Part shown: positions 9,084 to 18,687 of the stretch, in pieces
Layout of the letters: each line of letters begins with the position of its first letter
How positions within the stretch are numbered: position 1 is the stretch's first letter
From: Vibrio sp. 99-70-13A1
Lineage (GTDB): Bacteria > Pseudomonadota > Gammaproteobacteria > Enterobacterales > Vibrionaceae
Assembly: GCF_013114625.1 (NCBI RefSeq)
Contig: NZ_VTXD01000031.1
Span: forward strand, 1 to 64,000
Length of the DNA stretch: 64,000 bases
Direction: 5' to 3'
Notes under the pieces: model-generated
What the model was told of the DNA's origin: nothing
Database searches by the model: none
Seen by the model: the letters and a program-made list of their open reading frames with translations, nothing else
Position numbers and translations under genes: made by a program

Positions 9084-10457
9084 ATGCTGCTTTCCAATAT
9101 TCTTTATCACACCAGAGGCGATTTCCTACGCCGTCTTATCGCGATCGCGTTACCTATTACCCTTCAAAGTATTATGTTTTCCAGCCGAGGTTTGGTTGAC
9201 GTATTAATGCTTGGCCAGTTAGGTGAAGCTGATATTGCAGCTGTTGGCGTGGCAAGCCGAGCGATGTTTGTTACAACTATTATGCTAGTTGGAGTGACCA
9301 CAGGTGGCGCCTTGCTGACGGCTCAGTATTGGGGGGCAGGGGATAAACAAGGCGTAAGAGAGAGTACGGCATTAACTTGGATTGTTGCCATGTTTTTTGC
9401 TGCATTAACGGTCGCTTTTTTTGTGTCATTCCCTGAACAAGTTATGTCTTTAACAACCGATTCTGCTGAAGTGATCAGCTTAGGTGTTGAATACATGGTG
9501 ATTACGTCTTTGAGCATGTTTGCTGTTGCCTGTGTGAGTAGTATGGCTGTTGGCTTACGAGCGATGCACAGACCAGGCTTAAGTACTTTCTTCAGTGGGA
9601 TAGGGATCCTGTCTAATGTTTTACTTAACTGGGTGCTCATTTTCGGTAACTTAGGTGCGCCTGCGCTTGGAATTAAAGGGGCGGCGATTGCTACGGTACT
9701 AAGTGGGGCAATCGAAGTTGCGTGTTTATTCGGCTATTTATATTTTAAGAAGCACTTACTTGCTTTTCGTTTTTGTGACATCAACGCTGCGGCAACGATA
9801 GAAAAGGTAACGAGATTTTTGAAGTTGTCACTGCCAACAACATTCAACTTTTTAGCGTGGGCTGGGGGGTTGTTTGCATACCACGCCATAATGGGACAAT
9901 CAGGTGTTCAAGGTTTGGCGGCCTTGTCTGTGATGACACCTGTTGAATCTATTTCTTTAAGCTTATTGATCGGAATGTCTAATGCTGGAGCGGTGCTAAT
10001 TGGGAATCAGCTGGGTGCAAAACAGAATGAAGCTGTCTATTACCAAGCTTTAGGTATAAGTATTATCAGTTTCTTAACCGCTATTGTGGTTGCGGTTGTT
10101 CTGTACTTTATTCAAATTCCAATTTTGAATGCGTTCAGCGCCTTAACAGAAGAAACGAGAGCTCTTTCTGAAAAATTCATCGTTGTGCTAAGTATCGGTA
10201 TTGTTATCCGTTCTATACCAATGACTGTGATTGTTGGTGTGCTTAGAGCTGGCGGTGATGTGAAGTTTTGCTTGTATCAGGATTTGGTCGCTCAGTGGCT
10301 CATTGGTATTCCGTTAGCTGCCGTTGCTGCTATGTACTTTGGGTTCAAGCCTGAATGGATTTACTTGTTGTTTTTAACCGAAGAAGTGATCAAATGGTTT
10401 GGCTCGTTGTACCGTATGAAAAGTAAGCGATGGATTAAAAACTTAATTGAAAATTAG
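9084..10457 (+). CDS. MATE-family multidrug/sodium antiporter
   Basis: Inner-membrane protein of 457 residues with 12 predicted helices in two MatE halves (about 12-230 and 235-457). Typical features are the opening ALPITLQSIMFSSRGLVDVLMLG and GAALLTAQYWGAG-like stretches. Members export cationic drugs or metabolites in exchange for Na+ or H+. Vibrio chromosomes carry several paralogues, and the exact one cannot be told, so no symbol is given. Confidence 0.9.
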   Translation: MLLSNILYHTRGDFLRRLIAIALPITLQSIMFSSRGLVDVLMLGQLGEADIAAVGVASRAMFVTTIMLVGVTTGGALLTAQYWGAGDKQGVRESTALTWIVAMFFAALTVAFFVSFPEQVMSLTTDSAEVISLGVEYMVITSLSMFAVACVSSMAVGLRAMHRPGLSTFFSGIGILSNVLLNWVLIFGNLGAPALGIKGAAIATVLSGAIEVACLFGYLYFKKHLLAFRFCDINAAATIEKVTRFLKLSLPTTFNFLAWAGGLFAYHAIMGQSGVQGLAALSVMTPVESISLSLLIGMSNAGAVLIGNQLGAKQNEAVYYQALGISIISFLTAIVVAVVLYFIQIPILNAFSALTEETRALSEKFIVVLSIGIVIRSIPMTVIVGVLRAGGDVKFCLYQDLVAQWLIGIPLAAVAAMYFGFKPEWIYLLFLTEEVIKWFGSLYRMKSKRWIKNLIEN

Positions 10458-10580
10458 AAGGAAAGCGTATAAACGGTGCAACATTATGCTTATGGTGTGA
10501 TCTATCTGCCAAATTGCTTCCTACTAACAGTGAATTAGTGTAGATTCTCACTCCAAATTCTAACTAATGTGAGCTGTTTA

Positions 10581-11252
10581 ATGTTAAAGCTGTCAGACCT
10601 ATGTAAAGGCTATGTAGATGGGGGAGAATTCCACCCAGTTTTACAAGGTGCTGAGCTGACATTAAACCAAGGTGACCAAATTGCATTAATGGGTGAGAGC
10701 GGATCTGGTAAGAGTACCTTATTGAACCTTATTGCTGGGTTAGACATGCCAGATTCCGGTGAAATCGCGTTCTCTCATTTCGAGATGCACAGCTCATCTG
10801 AAACAAAGCGTACGGCTTATCGCAGAAACAACATTGGTCATATCTTTCAGCAGTTTAACTTGCTACCAACTCTTAATGTCGCAGATAACATTCGTTTTTG
10901 TCGCCAGTTAAAAGGTTTACCTGAAGACAAGGGATTATGGCGTCAAATACTGTCAGCTTTGGACTTAATGCCATTACTAGGGCGTTATCCTGAAGAAGTT
11001 TCGGGCGGGCAACAACAGCGAGCGGCTATAGCGCGAGCGCTTTATATGGAGCCTAAGCTATTACTTGCGGATGAACCGACTGGTAGCTTGGATGAACGTA
11101 ATGCTGAAGCGGTAATGCGCTTACTTACCTCGCTGGCTCGCGAGCTAGAATGTACACTTTTTTTAGTGACTCACAGTGAAAAAGTGGCTCAGCATATGGA
11201 TGGTAAAATCCGTCTTCAAGGAGGGCAACTGCATGTTATGGCCCGTAGTTAA
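10581..11252 (+). CDS. LolD/MacB-type ABC transporter ATPase
   Basis: Cytoplasmic ATPase of 223 residues. It has Walker A GESGSGKST, Q-loop HIFQQFNLLPT, signature VSGGQQQR and Walker B LLLADEPTG, the pattern of the MacB/LolD/FtsE subfamily. The start is placed at the ATG at 10581; a GTG 12 bp upstream is possible. It overlaps the next permease gene by 20 bp and must energise it. Together with the permease and the CrtC/AttH-like protein it forms an AttEFGH-like operon. Confidence 0.9.
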   Translation: MLKLSDLCKGYVDGGEFHPVLQGAELTLNQGDQIALMGESGSGKSTLLNLIAGLDMPDSGEIAFSHFEMHSSSETKRTAYRRNNIGHIFQQFNLLPTLNVADNIRFCRQLKGLPEDKGLWRQILSALDLMPLLGRYPEEVSGGQQQRAAIARALYMEPKLLLADEPTGSLDERNAEAVMRLLTSLARELECTLFLVTHSEKVAQHMDGKIRLQGGQLHVMARS

Positions 11253-13686
11253 AGCGCTATTAGGTCATTACCGTCGTCACCCTTTACAAATTATCCTTGT
11301 TTGGCTTGGTCTTACTCTAGGTGTTTCTTTACTTGTTGGCGTAACGGCAATTAACCACCACGCTAAGCAAAGCTATACCCATGGCGAAAAACTCTTTTCA
11401 AATCCTCTTCCTTACCGAATTCGCCCAAAACATAATGCAAATAAGATCCCTCAAGGCTTTTATATTCAGCTGAGAAGAGAAGGCTTCCAGCAGTGTGCAC
11501 CATTTGATAACCATCGTGTTACTGCTGAGAATGGTTCAAATCTAATGCTTGTCGGGTTAGATCCTGTTGCCATGCTTCAGCTTCAGCCTGGAGTTGCACT
11601 TAAGGAACTGACGACTTTACGTTTAATGCGCCCACCTTACCCAATTCTTGTCAGCGATGACCTTGCTGAATATATGGATTGGAGTGATGGTAGCTATATT
11701 GATTTAGCTGATGGTTCTCAACTTGGACCGGTCGTCGTCGATCAGCAAAATCTGATCAATGGTACTCGCTTAATTGCGGATATTTCTTTATTAAGAATGC
11801 TGCAAAGAAGTTCAGGTTTATCCGTTATTGCATGTGGTCACATGTCTGCTGAAAAGTATGAAACGTTGAAAAATATGCTGCCTAACGGGCTTACAATTAC
11901 GCGAAACTCTAAAGCTGAGCTTGAATCATTGACCAGCGCATTCCACATGAACCTGACTGCGATGGGTATGCTTTCATTTGTGGTAGGTCTCTTTATTTTC
12001 TATCAGGCGATGTCTCTCTCATTCATTCAAAGACAGCCGCTAGTTGGCATTCTTCGCCAAACGGGTGTCTCTGGCTGGCAATTAGCGAAAGCTTTATGTT
12101 TTGAACTTCTGCTTTTAGTCTTCATAAGCTGGATTTGCGGTAATGTGTTTGGTGTTATGCTAGCCAACCAATTGTTGCCAGCGGTATCGGCAAGCTTAGG
12201 TGACTTATACGACGCGAACGTAGGTTTGTCGATTGAGTGGAGTTGGGTTTGGAGTGGTTATAGTTTACTTATGGCTCTGACTGGCGCTTTCTTAGCGTGT
12301 GTATGGCCGTTAATTCGTCTTCTGCAATCCCAACCTATTCGTTTGTCTTCTAGGTTATCAATACTGCGTTTTGCTGGTTCGGAATTCATTTGGCAAGCGC
12401 TTATCGGTTGTGCATTTTGTGTTGCAGCTGTTGCGGTGTACCAAGCCCCTCAAACTCAAGAATCTGGTTTTGCGATAATTGCGCTCATGCTTGTCAGTGT
12501 GGCGTTGTTTACACCATTTATTATGTGGAAATTATTTAACAGCCTTTCATACTCATTACGCTGGGTTCGTGCTCGTTGGTTCTTTGCAGATGCTGCAGCC
12601 AGTATGAGCTACCGCGGCGTAGCAACGATGGCATTTATGCTTGCTCTTACGGCAAATATTGGTGTTGAAACCATGGTTGGCAGCTTTCGTGATACGACTG
12701 ATAAATGGCTTACACAGAGATTGGCCGCTGACTTATATATTTACCCAACGAACAATGCAGCTGCTCGAATGAGTAATTGGTTATCTGATCAACCAGAAGT
12801 CGATTCTGTGTGGTGGCGCTGGGAGAAAGACATAGCAACACCTAAAGGCAGTGTTCAAGTTGTCAGTACTGGTCCTTCAGAAGGAGAGCTTGAGGCGCTT
12901 ACGATTAAACTAGGTATTCCTAATTATTGGTATCAATTACACCATTCAAAAGGCGTTCTAATCAGTGAATCTATGTCTCTCAAGTTGAATATACGCCCCG
13001 GCGATTATATCGATCTGTATGATAATTTAGGTAATGGTTGGCAAGTGGTGGGTGTTTATTATGATTATGGTAACCCTTACCATCAGGTCATGATGTCTCA
13101 CCGAAATTGGCTGTATGGATTTGCCGGGCGAGGGAATGTAGGTCTTGGTGTTGTAATTAAAGATGGCATAAACCCACAAGGCTTACGGGATCGTCTTGAG
13201 AATGTATTCAGGTTAAGCTCTGAACGCGTTTTCGATAATAATAATATTCATAACCAAGCCATGCGAGTGTTTGACCGAACTTTTGCTATTGCAGATACTC
13301 TTGGCAATATTACGTTGATCATTGCTGTCTTTGGTATTTTCTTTGCGACAGTTGCAGGTGAGGTTTCTAGGCAGCGGCATATCTCACTTCTACGTTGCCT
13401 TGGTATGTCTGGAAAAGAACTTATCTTAGTCGGTAGTTTACAGTTACTTGTTTTTGGTCTCATTGCATCTTTAATTGCTGTGCCGTTAGGTTTAGCTTTG
13501 GCGACCTTGATTGTTGATATCGTTATTAAGCAATCATTTGGTTGGTCTTTGGGCATTCAAGTGATTCCTTGGGATTACTTTGTTACCTTTGCGTGGGCAA
13601 TGGCAGCTTTAATGCTGGCTGGAGCCTTACCCGTTATTAAAATGGTGAGAAATACGCCGATGAAATCTTTGAGGGATGCGCTTTAA
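11233..13686 (+). CDS. FtsX-like ABC permease, two-domain
   Basis: Membrane protein of 817 residues. One membrane helix lies at about 20-40, then an extracytoplasmic domain, and three helices near 255-390. A further block follows near 405-460, a second periplasmic domain at about 500-690, and three helices at about 700-810, i.e. two FtsX units fused. The ATG at 11233 is chosen because GGAGG at 11220-11224 precedes it by 8 bp. It resembles YbbP-type permeases and may replace the separate AttF and AttG of the Agrobacterium system. This mechanotransmission-type fold suggests extraction of a substrate from the outer leaflet of the inner membrane. Confidence 0.86.
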   Translation: MLWPVVKALLGHYRRHPLQIILVWLGLTLGVSLLVGVTAINHHAKQSYTHGEKLFSNPLPYRIRPKHNANKIPQGFYIQLRREGFQQCAPFDNHRVTAENGSNLMLVGLDPVAMLQLQPGVALKELTTLRLMRPPYPILVSDDLAEYMDWSDGSYIDLADGSQLGPVVVDQQNLINGTRLIADISLLRMLQRSSGLSVIACGHMSAEKYETLKNMLPNGLTITRNSKAELESLTSAFHMNLTAMGMLSFVVGLFIFYQAMSLSFIQRQPLVGILRQTGVSGWQLAKALCFELLLLVFISWICGNVFGVMLANQLLPAVSASLGDLYDANVGLSIEWSWVWSGYSLLMALTGAFLACVWPLIRLLQSQPIRLSSRLSILRFAGSEFIWQALIGCAFCVAAVAVYQAPQTQESGFAIIALMLVSVALFTPFIMWKLFNSLSYSLRWVRARWFFADAAASMSYRGVATMAFMLALTANIGVETMVGSFRDTTDKWLTQRLAADLYIYPTNNAAARMSNWLSDQPEVDSVWWRWEKDIATPKGSVQVVSTGPSEGELEALTIKLGIPNYWYQLHHSKGVLISESMSLKLNIRPGDYIDLYDNLGNGWQVVGVYYDYGNPYHQVMMSHRNWLYGFAGRGNVGLGVVIKDGINPQGLRDRLENVFRLSSERVFDNNNIHNQAMRVFDRTFAIADTLGNITLIIAVFGIFFATVAGEVSRQRHISLLRCLGMSGKELILVGSLQLLVFGLIASLIAVPLGLALATLIVDIVIKQSFGWSLGIQVIPWDYFVTFAWAMAALMLAGALPVIKMVRNTPMKSLRDAL

Positions 13687-13688
13687 CT

Positions 13689-14825
13689 ATGTCTCAACGA
13701 TCTAAGTCTCAACGACCAAAACTCCGTATTTTATCTTACCTATTTGTGATTGTTTTCTTTGGAATCCTTCTCGGTATTGGTATTTATTATTCTTACTATG
13801 CTCAGGTTGGCGAGAAAGGCGTTAACGAAATTAATGCCGTCTTAATGAGCGAAAATAAGAAGGTATTCGAACCAGTTTTACCCGATCGCAATATATCATT
13901 ACCTCAAGACTTCCAATTCCACCCAGATTTTCAGCATGAATGGTGGCACTACTTTGCTAACGTTGAAGATGCTAGTGGGGAACAGTACTCTATTCAATGG
14001 AGCTTCTTTCGAATAGCAACTGATGAAAGAGAAACTACAGGCTGGCAGAGTCCACAACTCTTTATCTCCAATGTTGTGATCACATCTAAATCACAAGTTT
14101 GGAAAGAGCAACGTTTAGCCCGAGGTGGCATTGGTCAAGCTGGAATGAATAATCGACCGTTTAGGATTTGGATTGATAATTGGAATTGGCGTACGCTGGG
14201 CTCTACTCCTTTCCCTGGTCGCTTGAGTATCAACACAGATACTTTTGGAATAGAGCTCAACAGCATAACCAAAGGTCCTTATGTCTTAAATGGAGAAAAC
14301 GGATACCAAGAAAAGCATGACTTACTGCCCGTTGCTTCTTATAGTTTCAGCGCCCCATTTTTATCTTTGAATGGTTCACTTACATTAGAGGGTGAAACTA
14401 AGACTGTATCGGGCACTGCTTGGTTACAAAAGGAGTGGGGTAGCGGTTTACTGGGAGAAGGTCAACAAGGATGGGATTGGTTTGTCTTTAACTTGGAAGA
14501 TGGATCTGCTTTAAGTATCAATCGTTACCGCCATAATCAGCAACTGCCTTATGTATTTGGTACCTTAGCGACACGTTCAGGTAAGGTATTCCAGTTGACG
14601 GAATCCGATATTGAGATCACGCCATTGAACAACACAACGTTGCTCAATGGACGTCGCTTACCGTTACAATGGATTATCAATGTACCAGAGCACCAAATAA
14701 ACCTGACGACTCGAATACAACGGCGAGACATGTGGTTGCCTTTTGTCATTCCATATTGGGAAGGACCAATAATGGCGAGTGGTAGCCATGAAGCTAAAGG
14801 CTTTATGCAGCTCACCGGTTACTAA
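13689..14825 (+). CDS. AttH/CrtC-like lipocalin-domain protein, membrane anchored
   Basis: Protein of 378 residues. An uncleaved N-terminal anchor lies at about 14-35 (ILSYLFVIVFFGILLGIGIYY), and the rest is periplasmic. The conserved opening HPDFQHEWWHYFANV and the later KEWGSGLLG and GWDWFVFNL are hallmarks of the CrtC/AttH (carotenoid 1,2-hydratase-like) double lipocalin family. No carotenoid genes are nearby, so a hydratase role is unlikely. As the last gene of the ABC operon, 2 bp after the permease stop, it is better read as the transporter's periplasmic lipid or hydrophobic-ligand carrier (inference). Confidence 0.82.
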   Translation: MSQRSKSQRPKLRILSYLFVIVFFGILLGIGIYYSYYAQVGEKGVNEINAVLMSENKKVFEPVLPDRNISLPQDFQFHPDFQHEWWHYFANVEDASGEQYSIQWSFFRIATDERETTGWQSPQLFISNVVITSKSQVWKEQRLARGGIGQAGMNNRPFRIWIDNWNWRTLGSTPFPGRLSINTDTFGIELNSITKGPYVLNGENGYQEKHDLLPVASYSFSAPFLSLNGSLTLEGETKTVSGTAWLQKEWGSGLLGEGQQGWDWFVFNLEDGSALSINRYRHNQQLPYVFGTLATRSGKVFQLTESDIEITPLNNTTLLNGRRLPLQWIINVPEHQINLTTRIQRRDMWLPFVIPYWEGPIMASGSHEAKGFMQLTGY

Positions 14826-14828
14826 TTT

Positions 14829-14856
14829 TTAAGGCCTTCTTTTAAGGCCTTTTTTG
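14829..14856 (+). terminator. Terminator of the AttH-like ABC operon
   Basis: AAGGCC at 14831-14836 pairs with GGCCTT at 14846-14851 and is followed by a run of T residues. Confidence 0.85.
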
Positions 14857-15092
14857 TTTCTGTTAGAAACGGTTACTTACAGTCTTATGGGCCTAAGCGG
14901 CACATTTCTCTTCTATACTTAGGCTATAAGTTGGATAAAGTGATAGTAAAAACGTTGTATTGTTTAGTATTTGTAGGAAAAACCGAAGTTAAACCTCTGA
15001 AGAAATGATTATTTCTTGGTATGAGTTAGCTATAGACTCTAGTCTATTCTTTGTTATTCGTTTATTTAAATAATAAATATAAGGGCGAAATC

Positions 15093-16265
15093 ATGAGCGA
15101 TGTCATTCGCGACTTTTTTAAAATGGAATCTGCTGGCGGTATTTTACTCGTTATTGCAGCAGCAATTGCGATGTTTGTTGCAAACTCTCCGATGAATGGT
15201 ATGTACCAGGAGTTCCTTCATACATACGTGTTTGGTATGTCAGTTTCCCATTGGATTAATGATGGCCTAATGGCGGTCTTCTTTTTGTTGATCGGCCTTG
15301 AGGTGAAACGTGAGCTTTTAGAAGGCGCACTTAAATCGAAAGAAACAGCCATTTTCCCAGCGATTGCAGCTGTTGGTGGTATGTTAGCTCCTGCACTCAT
15401 CTATGTGTTATTCAACTCAGGTGATCCAGCAGCAATTCAAGGTTGGGCTATTCCAGCTGCAACTGATATTGCCTTTGCACTTGGTATTATGGCGTTACTT
15501 GGTAAACGAGTACCTGTGAGCTTGAAAGTATTCTTACTTGCTCTTGCAATCATCGATGACCTTGGCGTTGTTGTTATCATTGCACTGTTCTACTCAGGCG
15601 ATTTATCAACCCTAGCACTGACCGTTGGTTTCATTGCGACAGGTGTATTATTCATGCTTAATGCTAAGCATGTAACTAAGTTAAGCGTTTTCTTAGTTGT
15701 GGGTGCTATTCTTTGGTTTGCGGTATTAAAATCAGGTGTTCACGCAACTTTAGCTGGTGTGGTAATTGGTTTTGCTATCCCACTGAAAGGGAATAAGGGT
15801 GAACATTCGCCGTTGAAACATCTTGAGCATGCTCTGCATCCATATGTTGCGTTTGCGATACTTCCAATATTTGCGTTTGCTAATGCAGGTATCTCTCTTG
15901 AAGGTATTTCTATTTCAAGCCTAACAGGTATGTTGCCTCTTGGTATTGCACTAGGTCTGCTTCTAGGTAAGCCTCTTGGTATCTTTACCTTTAGTTGGGC
16001 TGCTGTGAAATTAGGCTGGGCTAAATTACCTGAAGGCGTGAACTTTATTCATATCTTCGCCGTGTCTGTGTTATGTGGTATCGGCTTTACTATGTCTATA
16101 TTCATCTCGTCACTAGCATTTGGCTCTGCCAATGTTGAGTACGACACGCTGGCTCGCTTAGGCATCCTAATGGGCTCTACAACAGCAGCTATAATTGGTT
16201 ATGCTTTATTAAGTGTTTCATTACCGAAAACTGGTGCAGCATCAACAGCTAAAACAGTATCGTAG
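15093..16265 (+). CDS. nhaA: Na+/H+ antiporter NhaA
   Basis: Inner-membrane antiporter of 390 residues (E. coli NhaA is 388). It exchanges 2 H+ for 1 Na+ or Li+ and matters for sodium and alkaline homeostasis in sea water. The ion-site aspartates Asp155 and Asp156 (LAIIDDLGVV) and the unwound-helix Asp125 (PAATDIAFALG) are present. The frame opens 42 bp earlier, but the ATG at 15093 has a GGG-type site (TAAGGGCGAAATC) and the family N-terminus DFFKMESAGG. It is monocistronic, between two terminators. Confidence 0.97.
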   Translation: MSDVIRDFFKMESAGGILLVIAAAIAMFVANSPMNGMYQEFLHTYVFGMSVSHWINDGLMAVFFLLIGLEVKRELLEGALKSKETAIFPAIAAVGGMLAPALIYVLFNSGDPAAIQGWAIPAATDIAFALGIMALLGKRVPVSLKVFLLALAIIDDLGVVVIIALFYSGDLSTLALTVGFIATGVLFMLNAKHVTKLSVFLVVGAILWFAVLKSGVHATLAGVVIGFAIPLKGNKGEHSPLKHLEHALHPYVAFAILPIFAFANAGISLEGISISSLTGMLPLGIALGLLLGKPLGIFTFSWAAVKLGWAKLPEGVNFIHIFAVSVLCGIGFTMSIFISSLAFGSANVEYDTLARLGILMGSTTAAIIGYALLSVSLPKTGAASTAKTVS

Positions 16266-16295
16266 TTTAGGTATAGACAATTTGTCTTAATGATA

Positions 16296-16336
16296 AAAAG
16301 CCGTGATAGAATTTATTCTTATCACGGCTTTTTTGT
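16296..16336 (+). terminator. nhaA terminator
   Basis: AAAAGCCGTGATA pairs with TATCACGGCTTTT across an A/T-rich loop and ends in a T run, 30 bp after the nhaA stop. It may also act on the convergent OmpA-family gene. Confidence 0.92.
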
Positions 16337-16344
16337 ATTCTATT

Positions 16345-16404
16345 TTCATAGTTCATAGTTCATAGTTCATAGTTCATAGTTCATAGTTCATAGTTCATAG
16401 TTCA
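16345..16404. repeat. Tandem 7-bp repeat, unit TTCATAG
   Basis: Eight perfect copies (16345-16400) plus a partial TTCA lie between the nhaA terminator and the 3' end of the OmpA-family gene. The unit differs from the array at the left window edge but has the same length and the same 3'-intergenic placement. Confidence 0.95.
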
Positions 16405-16433
16405 AGCGCAGGTGAAAATTTTTAAGCAGTTTG

Positions 16434-17042
16434 TCACTTCTTTAACGTAGTAAAAATTGTCCATTCTTCAGCGACTTCTTGGCTGAGCCCAATGACCGTT
16501 GCGGTAACTTTTCTGTTCAACGCATGGCTGATTAGATCATTATCTGATGCAGTTTGCTTTGTATCGCCATACCCAATCACTCGAACTCGCTTAGGGTTGA
16601 TACCATAGTAAATTAAGCGGTCCTGAACACTATAAGCTCTCTCTTTGGATAAAGTTAAATTGTGTCTAGGAGAACCTGTCTTGCTGGCATACCCTTGAAT
16701 CTCAATGGATGCGGCTTGGTAAGTGTTAAGGAAGTTTGCCATTGTTTTAATTTGTTCTACGAAAATTGGGTTAATTTCGGCAGAATTATTAGGAAACAGA
16801 ATGTTTAATTGCCTTATTTCTTCTGATTTTAAAATCTCCCCGCAGCCGTCGTTGTCCACCTTGGATGCTCTTGGTGTATTTGGACAGGCATCTCTCGCAT
16901 TTATTACTCCATCAAAATCTTCATCCTGCAGATCAAAACTTTGTTTCGATACTGGTACTTTTATGTAGGTTTGCTCTGTGTAGGCAAAGGCTTGATTAAC
17001 AAAAACGGTGATTATCGCCACCATCAAAAATAGTATTCTCAT
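16434..17042 (-). CDS. OmpA-family outer-membrane/peptidoglycan-binding protein
   Basis: Protein of 202 residues. A Sec signal peptide (MRILFLMVAIITVFVNQAFA) is followed by a thrombospondin type-3-like calcium motif (DEDFDGVINARDACPNTP). An OmpA C-terminal domain then binds peptidoglycan (core IEIQGYASKTGSPRHNLTLSKERA). The ATG at 17042 is chosen because GGAG lies 8 bp upstream; an in-frame ATG at 17069 sits inside the preceding gene. It starts 2 bp from the stop of the TolC-like gene, so the two are coupled. In Vibrio and Shewanella this pair accompanies LapBC-type type I secretion of giant adhesins (known for the family), but no such genes are in this window. Confidence 0.87.
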   Translation of the reverse strand: MRILFLMVAIITVFVNQAFAYTEQTYIKVPVSKQSFDLQDEDFDGVINARDACPNTPRASKVDNDGCGEILKSEEIRQLNILFPNNSAEINPIFVEQIKTMANFLNTYQAASIEIQGYASKTGSPRHNLTLSKERAYSVQDRLIYYGINPKRVRVIGYGDTKQTASDNDLISHALNRKVTATVIGLSQEVAEEWTIFTTLKK

Positions 17043-17044
17043 TA

Positions 17045-18355
17045 TCAGTACTCCATTTTTTGAGTCCATTCTTTTGGAATTTCTACAAGTAAGGCGTCAA
17101 GTAAAGAGCCTGTGGCATTGAGTACACGGTATTTTGCGTATTGCTCTGCGTAGTGGGCATCTAAATAATCTTTACGGGCTTCAAATAGCTCGTTTTCGGT
17201 ATTTAATAAATCGAGAAGCGTTCGCTGACCAATCCTGTATTGCTTTTCATAAGCAATGACTGTTTCAGATGAGGAATCGACGTGATCAGACAAAAAATTC
17301 TTCTGTTGAAGAGTCAGGTCTAAAGCGCTCCAGGAAAGTCTTAATCCTTCCTCAACTTGTCTGTAAGCGCGATCTCGCAGATCTTTAGATTTATTTAGTT
17401 GATACGCTGCGCTATCGGAATTAGCACTGTCAGAACCTCCGTTGTAAAGGTTATATCTCATGCGGAGCATCGCTAACGTTTCTTGGCTAGAGCCCTTATT
17501 TCCAGCAGCATCTTCACGCCATGTTTGTGATGCTTCAATTGAGAAAGTAGGGTAATTCACCCCTTTAGATTGCTTATATTGAAAGTGAGCTGAATCTACA
17601 TCGGCAAGAGATATCTTGATTACTGGGTGGTTTTGGAATGCATACACCACAGCATCATCGACAGTAAGTGGGATTTTTGTAATATCAGCTTTTGGGTAGA
17701 CAAGACCAAGAGGAGCTTGACCCACTAAACGTTTAAATTGGATATGTGTGTCAAATAAATTATTTTGAGCCGCAAGAAGGTTACCGTGTGCCTTCGCTAT
17801 CCGAGCTTCAACTTGAGAAAGATCTGCTGTAGATCCTAACCCTGACTCCGCTCTGCGTTTTATATCTTTAAAAATTTTCTTGTGTACAGATAGATTGCTT
17901 TCAGAAAGGGCGAGAACTTCATTTGCCTTGACTGCATTTAAGTATATCTGAGTGACCTCTAAAGCTTTGTCTTCTGCATCTGCGATTAGCTGAAGCCTAA
18001 CCGATTCCGCTTCAGCAGCGGTTCGGTCTGTATCATAAAGAGTAGAAGATCCATCCCAAAGCAGTTGGGTCAAAGAGATAGTCGCTTCTTTTCGGGTTAA
18101 GTCGGTATTTGAACCATTGCCAGGGGCTGGGTTTATTCCTTCATACCCAATGCCTGCGTCAAGATCGATACTGGGTTTGTAAGCTCCTCCCGAAGCATCA
18201 TGTTGATTCTTTACACTCATGAATTCATTAAAAATACTTTTGATTTCAGGGTTTGAGGAAAGAGTGGCAGCCACAGATTGCTCTAAAGATTGAGTCATTA
18301 CTGGGGGGCTAGTCGCAATGAAAAAGCTGATTATGGACAAATTAAATAATCTCAA
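17045..18355 (-). CDS. TolC-family outer-membrane channel (AggA/LapE-like)
   Basis: Outer-membrane efflux or secretion channel of 436 residues. A signal peptide covers about 1-22, then two OEP repeats rich in coiled-coil helices that would form the periplasmic alpha-barrel. The sequence is of the agglutination-protein/LapE type used by type I secretion. The start codon is TTG at 18355, supported by AAGGAG 7 bp upstream. The same GGAGTACTG string precedes both this start and that of the downstream OmpA gene. No inner-membrane ABC ATPase or adaptor is encoded nearby, so the partner must lie elsewhere or be lost. Confidence 0.87.
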   Translation of the reverse strand: MRLFNLSIISFFIATSPPVMTQSLEQSVAATLSSNPEIKSIFNEFMSVKNQHDASGGAYKPSIDLDAGIGYEGINPAPGNGSNTDLTRKEATISLTQLLWDGSSTLYDTDRTAAEAESVRLQLIADAEDKALEVTQIYLNAVKANEVLALSESNLSVHKKIFKDIKRRAESGLGSTADLSQVEARIAKAHGNLLAAQNNLFDTHIQFKRLVGQAPLGLVYPKADITKIPLTVDDAVVYAFQNHPVIKISLADVDSAHFQYKQSKGVNYPTFSIEASQTWREDAAGNKGSSQETLAMLRMRYNLYNGGSDSANSDSAAYQLNKSKDLRDRAYRQVEEGLRLSWSALDLTLQQKNFLSDHVDSSSETVIAYEKQYRIGQRTLLDLLNTENELFEARKDYLDAHYAEQYAKYRVLNATGSLLDALLVEIPKEWTQKMEY

Positions 18356-18687
18356 AGCAGTACTCCTTTCCGTTTAAGTTATAAGCGTACTTAGCCCCAC
18401 TGCTATTTATTGCACCACTCTTTATTGATGGTTTGATTAGTAAGAAGAGTAGGTCATTAAACAAAAAGTGAAAATGAAATTAAAAGGCAAGAATAATACA
18501 AATATGAAGGCTTCATAGTGGTGATTCTACTGACTATTGTGCTTGTTAATGTTCGAATGACGGAGCAGGTAAATGCAATTCATAGATACTTACTTACTGT
18601 TTTTTATGTGAAAAACTAGTGTGTATTTTTTGATTGGTATAGTTTTATTTGAAACAGTCTAGCAGCGGAAATTTGGAAATTACATGT

